A DNA stretch of 42,323 nucleotides, taken from positions 1-42,323 of IMG/VR virus record IMGVR_UViG_3300021140_000012; one strand, 5' to 3'. A program made the position numbers and the translations under genes. Under the pieces are notes generated by a model, which ran no database searches, had not been told where the DNA came from, and saw only the letters and a program-made list of their open reading frames with translations. Each line of letters starts with the position of its first letter. Within the stretch, counting starts at the first letter, position 1. Shown in pieces: positions 40,253 to 42,323 of the stretch. This DNA is from a virus.

Positions 40253-40441
40253 ATGAATGATTTTAGTTTTGTTATTTCCGCCGTAAATATAGTTTTAGCG
40301 TTTTTATTGGGTATAGTGGTTTCTGTTGGAATGGTTTCATCTCCTCTCACGGAGTACCATGATTCAATAAAAGAATGTGAAAAAGCATTACCTAGAGACA
40401 AACATTGTAAGATAATTGGAGTTGTTGATGATGGAAAATAA
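40253..40441 (+). CDS. membrane protein with C-x(n)-C tail, 62 aa
   Basis: MNDFSFVISAVNIVLAFLLGIVVSVGMVSSPL, then YHDSIKECEKALPRDKHCKIIGVVDDGK. A paralogue of the gene at 32548. Overlaps the next gene by 11 bases. Confidence 0.7.
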   Translation: MNDFSFVISAVNIVLAFLLGIVVSVGMVSSPLTEYHDSIKECEKALPRDKHCKIIGVVDDGK

Positions 40442-40682
40442 AATTGATAGTGCCTACGCAGATATTGGCGTCTTTTTCGGTAAAATTTCTGTTGGGCATA
40501 TTGTATTTCCTAATGGAGATAAACGATATGAGTATAATCCCAAAGAAGATATTACTGCCTATGAAGTAAGTCGTTTATTGTTATTGTTTTATTTTGCTGC
40601 TACAGTTAGAGAATCTCATACTTTTGATTATTGTTCTTATATTCAAGAACATAAACTAGAAAGACATTTTGACGAGGTTTAA
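40431..40682 (+). CDS. YEYNPKEDITAYEVSRL family protein, 83 aa
   Basis: MENKIDSAYADIGVFFGKISVGHIVFPNGDKRYEYNPKEDITAYEVSRLLLLFYFAATVRESHTFDYCSYIQEHKLERHFDEV. A paralogue of the gene at 28911 (see ITPYELSRL). The ATG could also be the one at 40428. Confidence 0.68.
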   Translation: MENKIDSAYADIGVFFGKISVGHIVFPNGDKRYEYNPKEDITAYEVSRLLLLFYFAATVRESHTFDYCSYIQEHKLERHFDEV

Positions 40683-40684
40683 CA

Positions 40685-40942
40685 ATGAATAATCCAAACC
40701 CAAATTGCCCAAGAGAAGATTGCAGATTTCAATACGGTATTGGAATGACTACTTCCATGTATTATCCTCCAATTTACGATAAGCATGGGAATAATACCAA
40801 TCCTGACGGTAATACTACCTCTGGAGAAACGACTTGTACTACTTGTAATAAGAAATGGTATTATTCAAGACGTTATGGAGAAACAACATTTCAAGAATGT
40901 ACTCCAGCAATTTCTCCAGAAGATAATTCAGAAGGTTGCTAA
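40685..40942 (+). CDS. small zinc-ribbon-like protein, 85 aa
   Basis: It has NCPREDCRF near the start and CTTCNKKWYY (about 56-65), two C-x(2-4)-C pairs about 45 residues apart that can hold a zinc ion. Such a ribbon with GETTCTTCNKKW is seen in phage small DNA- or protein-binding proteins. GAGGTTTAACA lies ahead of the ATG. Confidence 0.65.
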   Translation: MNNPNPNCPREDCRFQYGIGMTTSMYYPPIYDKHGNNTNPDGNTTSGETTCTTCNKKWYYSRRYGETTFQECTPAISPEDNSEGC

Positions 40943-40945
40943 CGC

Positions 40946-40974
40946 TTGACTTTTTCTTCGTTCTACGGTAGACT
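40946..40974 (+). promoter_or_regulatory. sigma70-type promoter
   Basis: TTGACT (40946-40951) and TAGACT (40969-40974) are 17 bp apart. The last cassette-type promoter in the window. Confidence 0.82.
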
Positions 40975-41003
40975 ATACTTGTTGTTGAATTTTTGAGGTG
41001 TGT

Positions 41004-41204
41004 ATGAACGAAAAGCTTTTCTATTTTGTACTAAGTCTTGCTATGATTACCAATGCTGTTTGGATTGGGCAAAAGATTTATTTTGCTAAACAGAAAGAAA
41101 CTGAACAACTTCTGTTGATTCAAAAGAACAATCAAGAGGTTGATAAAATCCTAGAGATAATGGATAGTATTAAACATAAAATTGAAACACTGGAGAATAA
41201 GTAA
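41004..41204 (+). CDS. membrane-anchored coiled-coil protein, 66 aa
   Basis: MNEKLFYFVLSLAMITNAVWIGQKIYFA is a membrane helix; the rest is a coiled coil (KETEQLLLIQKNNQEVDKILEIMDSIKHKIETLENK). The ATG at 41004 follows GAGGTGTGT. Overlaps the next gene by one base. Confidence 0.62.
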   Translation: MNEKLFYFVLSLAMITNAVWIGQKIYFAKQKETEQLLLIQKNNQEVDKILEIMDSIKHKIETLENK

Positions 41205-41821
41205 TGGCGCATAAACATAAAGATTGCATTAAGCAATGGGCAGACGGAAAAGCTATTCAAGTAAAAGAACTTTTTGGTTGGGTAGATACTCCAACCCCGC
41301 ATTGGTTTGAAAATATCGAATATCGGGTTAAACCGGACGAGTTTACTCAATCATTGATTGATGCGTATAAACGAGGTGATAAGGTTAGATATCGACTAAA
41401 TGTGGATTATGTTACTCCTTGGTATGATTTATTATTGACAAATCCAGAAGATATCGAAACATCAAAATTTGATCAATTAAATTATAGATGGAGTATTGAA
41501 CCGAAGAAGACGGTCTATAATGATTCAACCAATGATATTAATGAAATTCTTGATAACTTCGACTTCGAAAAAGTTAAGAAGGTAATGGATTTTCTTAATT
41601 GGGAATGGACTGGTTCTAATGGAGTTCCTGAAATTTATGAACTTCGCCAACACGCTAGAAAACTAATGAATACTGCTGTAACCGAATGTCTTAAATCTAA
41701 AGAAACGGATTATACTACAGAATGTGGTGGTTTTAGGGTAGAATGTAATAAGTATGAAGGTGATCCTAAGATTTATCTTCGCCTTAGTTTCAATTTAGAA
41801 TCTTGGGAAAATTGGACTTAG
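41204..41821 (+). CDS. conserved phage protein, 205 aa
   Basis: The start MAHKHKDCIKQWADGKAIQVKELFGWVDTPTPHWFENIEYRVKP is the hallmark of a family common in phages (H-x-x-x-I-x-x-W-A-D-G-A-x-I-Q ... W-x-x-x-x-x-P-x-W-x-x-x-x-x-Y-R-I-K-P), of unknown function; a second half has a repeat-like GDKVRYRLNVDYVTPWYDLLLTN and helices. A truncated relative is at 24365. Confidence 0.8.
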   Translation: MAHKHKDCIKQWADGKAIQVKELFGWVDTPTPHWFENIEYRVKPDEFTQSLIDAYKRGDKVRYRLNVDYVTPWYDLLLTNPEDIETSKFDQLNYRWSIEPKKTVYNDSTNDINEILDNFDFEKVKKVMDFLNWEWTGSNGVPEIYELRQHARKLMNTAVTECLKSKETDYTTECGGFRVECNKYEGDPKIYLRLSFNLESWENWT

Positions 41822-41822
41822 A

Positions 41823-41975
41823 ATGGAAAGTAAATTATTCTTTTATACTTGTATAATCATTTCTCAAGTTTGGATTGCTTCTGCTAATAATGAAACTAAT
41901 TATAAATTTATTATTGGTTGGGTTTGGTTATTCATTGCTATAGGAACTAAAATTTTTGAGATCGTATCTAAATGA
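41823..41975 (+). CDS. small membrane protein, 50 aa
   Basis: It reads MESKLFFYTCIIISQVWIASANNETNYKFIIGWVWLFIAIGTKIFEIVSK. Two membrane helices with a polar loop. It overlaps the next gene by 4 bases. Confidence 0.55.
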   Translation: MESKLFFYTCIIISQVWIASANNETNYKFIIGWVWLFIAIGTKIFEIVSK

Positions 41976-42133
41976 ATAATACCCTTTTGAATAAGGTATT
42001 AGAAGATCCTTGTGATAAAAATATAGTTGAATTGAAAGAAAACCTTATTCGCTCTAAAGATACTACTTTTATTGATAGGTTAAATGAATCTCTTAAATTT
42101 GCTATGGAGAAATTGAATGCTCACAATTCTTGA
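41972..42133 (+). CDS. hypothetical protein, 53 aa, helical
   Basis: It reads MNNTLLNKVLEDPCDKNIVELKENLIRSKDTTFIDRLNESLKFAMEKLNAHNS. Charged helices; overlaps both neighbours, so translation is coupled. Confidence 0.5.
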   Translation: MNNTLLNKVLEDPCDKNIVELKENLIRSKDTTFIDRLNESLKFAMEKLNAHNS

Positions 42134-42323
42134 TTTTGTCAATGCTGGGGGAAAATGTATAACTGCCGCTGGTTGGGAATTTCAAATTTGTTATATCAAT
42201 AAAGATATAGAATATCCAATTTGCGGGTATGTAATTTCTCCTTCTGGTGTGAAATCTCTACATAACTGGGACGTTTTTGGTAATCCATTTGACCTTCCAT
42301 TGACGCACGGATTGAATCTTGTG
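42117..42323 (+). CDS. partial gene, phage protein with FGNPFDLP motif
   Basis: The first 69 codons are present: MLTILDFVNAGGKCITAAGWEFQICYINKDIEYPICGYVISPSGVKSLHNWDVFGNPFDLPLTHGLNLV. The pattern G-Y-V-x-x-P-S-G...W-D-x-x-G-N-P-x-D is a common small phage protein family. Its last 49 bases match, inverted, 2250-2298, where a second copy continues to PVVPIITYHIIDIAQ. The gene runs off the right edge. Confidence 0.7.
   Translation, partial: MLTILDFVNAGGKCITAAGWEFQICYINKDIEYPICGYVISPSGVKSLHNWDVFGNPFDLPLTHGLNLV

Overview
The window reads as part of the genome of a large, lytic, T4-like tailed phage of a Gram-negative host. The evidence is as follows. Genes are tiny and tightly packed, often with ATGA or TGATG overlaps. 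There is a DexA-type exonuclease, a phage RNA-repair set (two RNA ligases, a P-loop kinase, a metallophosphatase), two HNH homing endonucleases, several lipoproteins, many sigma70-type promoters and a few T4-type late promoter boxes (TATAAATA). The DNA is AT-rich. No structural or replication module is clearly visible, so this is mainly an early/accessory region. The host cannot be named from the sequence. The tmRNA tag ANDSKFALAA ends in ALAA, as in gamma- and betaproteobacteria, and a permuted tmRNA is known mainly from alpha- and betaproteobacteria and cyanobacteria.

Layout. From 1 to 6.7 kb genes run leftward: a small lipoprotein, two AAA+ ATPases that share an N-terminal domain, an HNH endonuclease, a zinc-ribbon protein, a 331-residue protein, a T4-like virion-type protein, a membrane protein and a cupin. 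Between 1.86 and 2.29 kb there is no intact gene. That stretch holds six 19-bp-spaced repeats, several G/C-clamped hairpins and a gene fragment that is an inverted copy of the gene at the far right edge. A divergent promoter hairpin at 6.73-6.80 kb separates this arm from the rightward genes, which fill the rest of the window except for one HNH endonuclease at 36.8-37.7 kb.

Rightward arm. It opens with a CobT-like protein (HEVGH metalloprotease-like motif plus VWA/MIDAS domain), the natural partner of the CobS/MoxR-like ATPase across the divergent promoter. The DexA exonuclease follows, with no ATG start. At 11.2-12.1 kb is an RNA island: an unassigned pseudoknotted RNA, then a circularly permuted tmRNA (ssrA) in which the T-arm/CCA acceptor piece lies upstream of the 5' acceptor strand and tag-coding piece. 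The alanine-type G3-U70 pair, perfect acceptor and T stems, a P2 helix joining the two pieces and the tag ANDSKFALAA can all be read directly. Next come a HAD phosphatase, a Bfd-like ferredoxin, an AbrB-like protein and many small proteins. The RNA repair operon (ligase, kinase, phosphatase) is at 18.1-20.0 kb and a second, Rnl5-like ligase is at 24.5 kb. With tmRNA, this suggests a theme of keeping translation running when tRNAs or mRNAs are cut.

From 18 to 41 kb the region is built from short gene sets, each started by nearly the same promoter cassette (TTGACTTTTT, 16-17 bp, TAnAAT, then AGTCTTGTGGTT and GGAGA before ATG). The stop codon of the gene upstream often lies inside the -35 box, and several genes are cut short exactly at a cassette. 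This resembles the mobile promoter/stem-loop cassettes (PeSL) described in T4-type phages and seems to be how the region shuffles small genes. Paralogue families, a 31-bp tandem duplication that breaks a small gene, a 41-bp tandem duplication and a 42-bp duplicated promoter support recent rearrangement.
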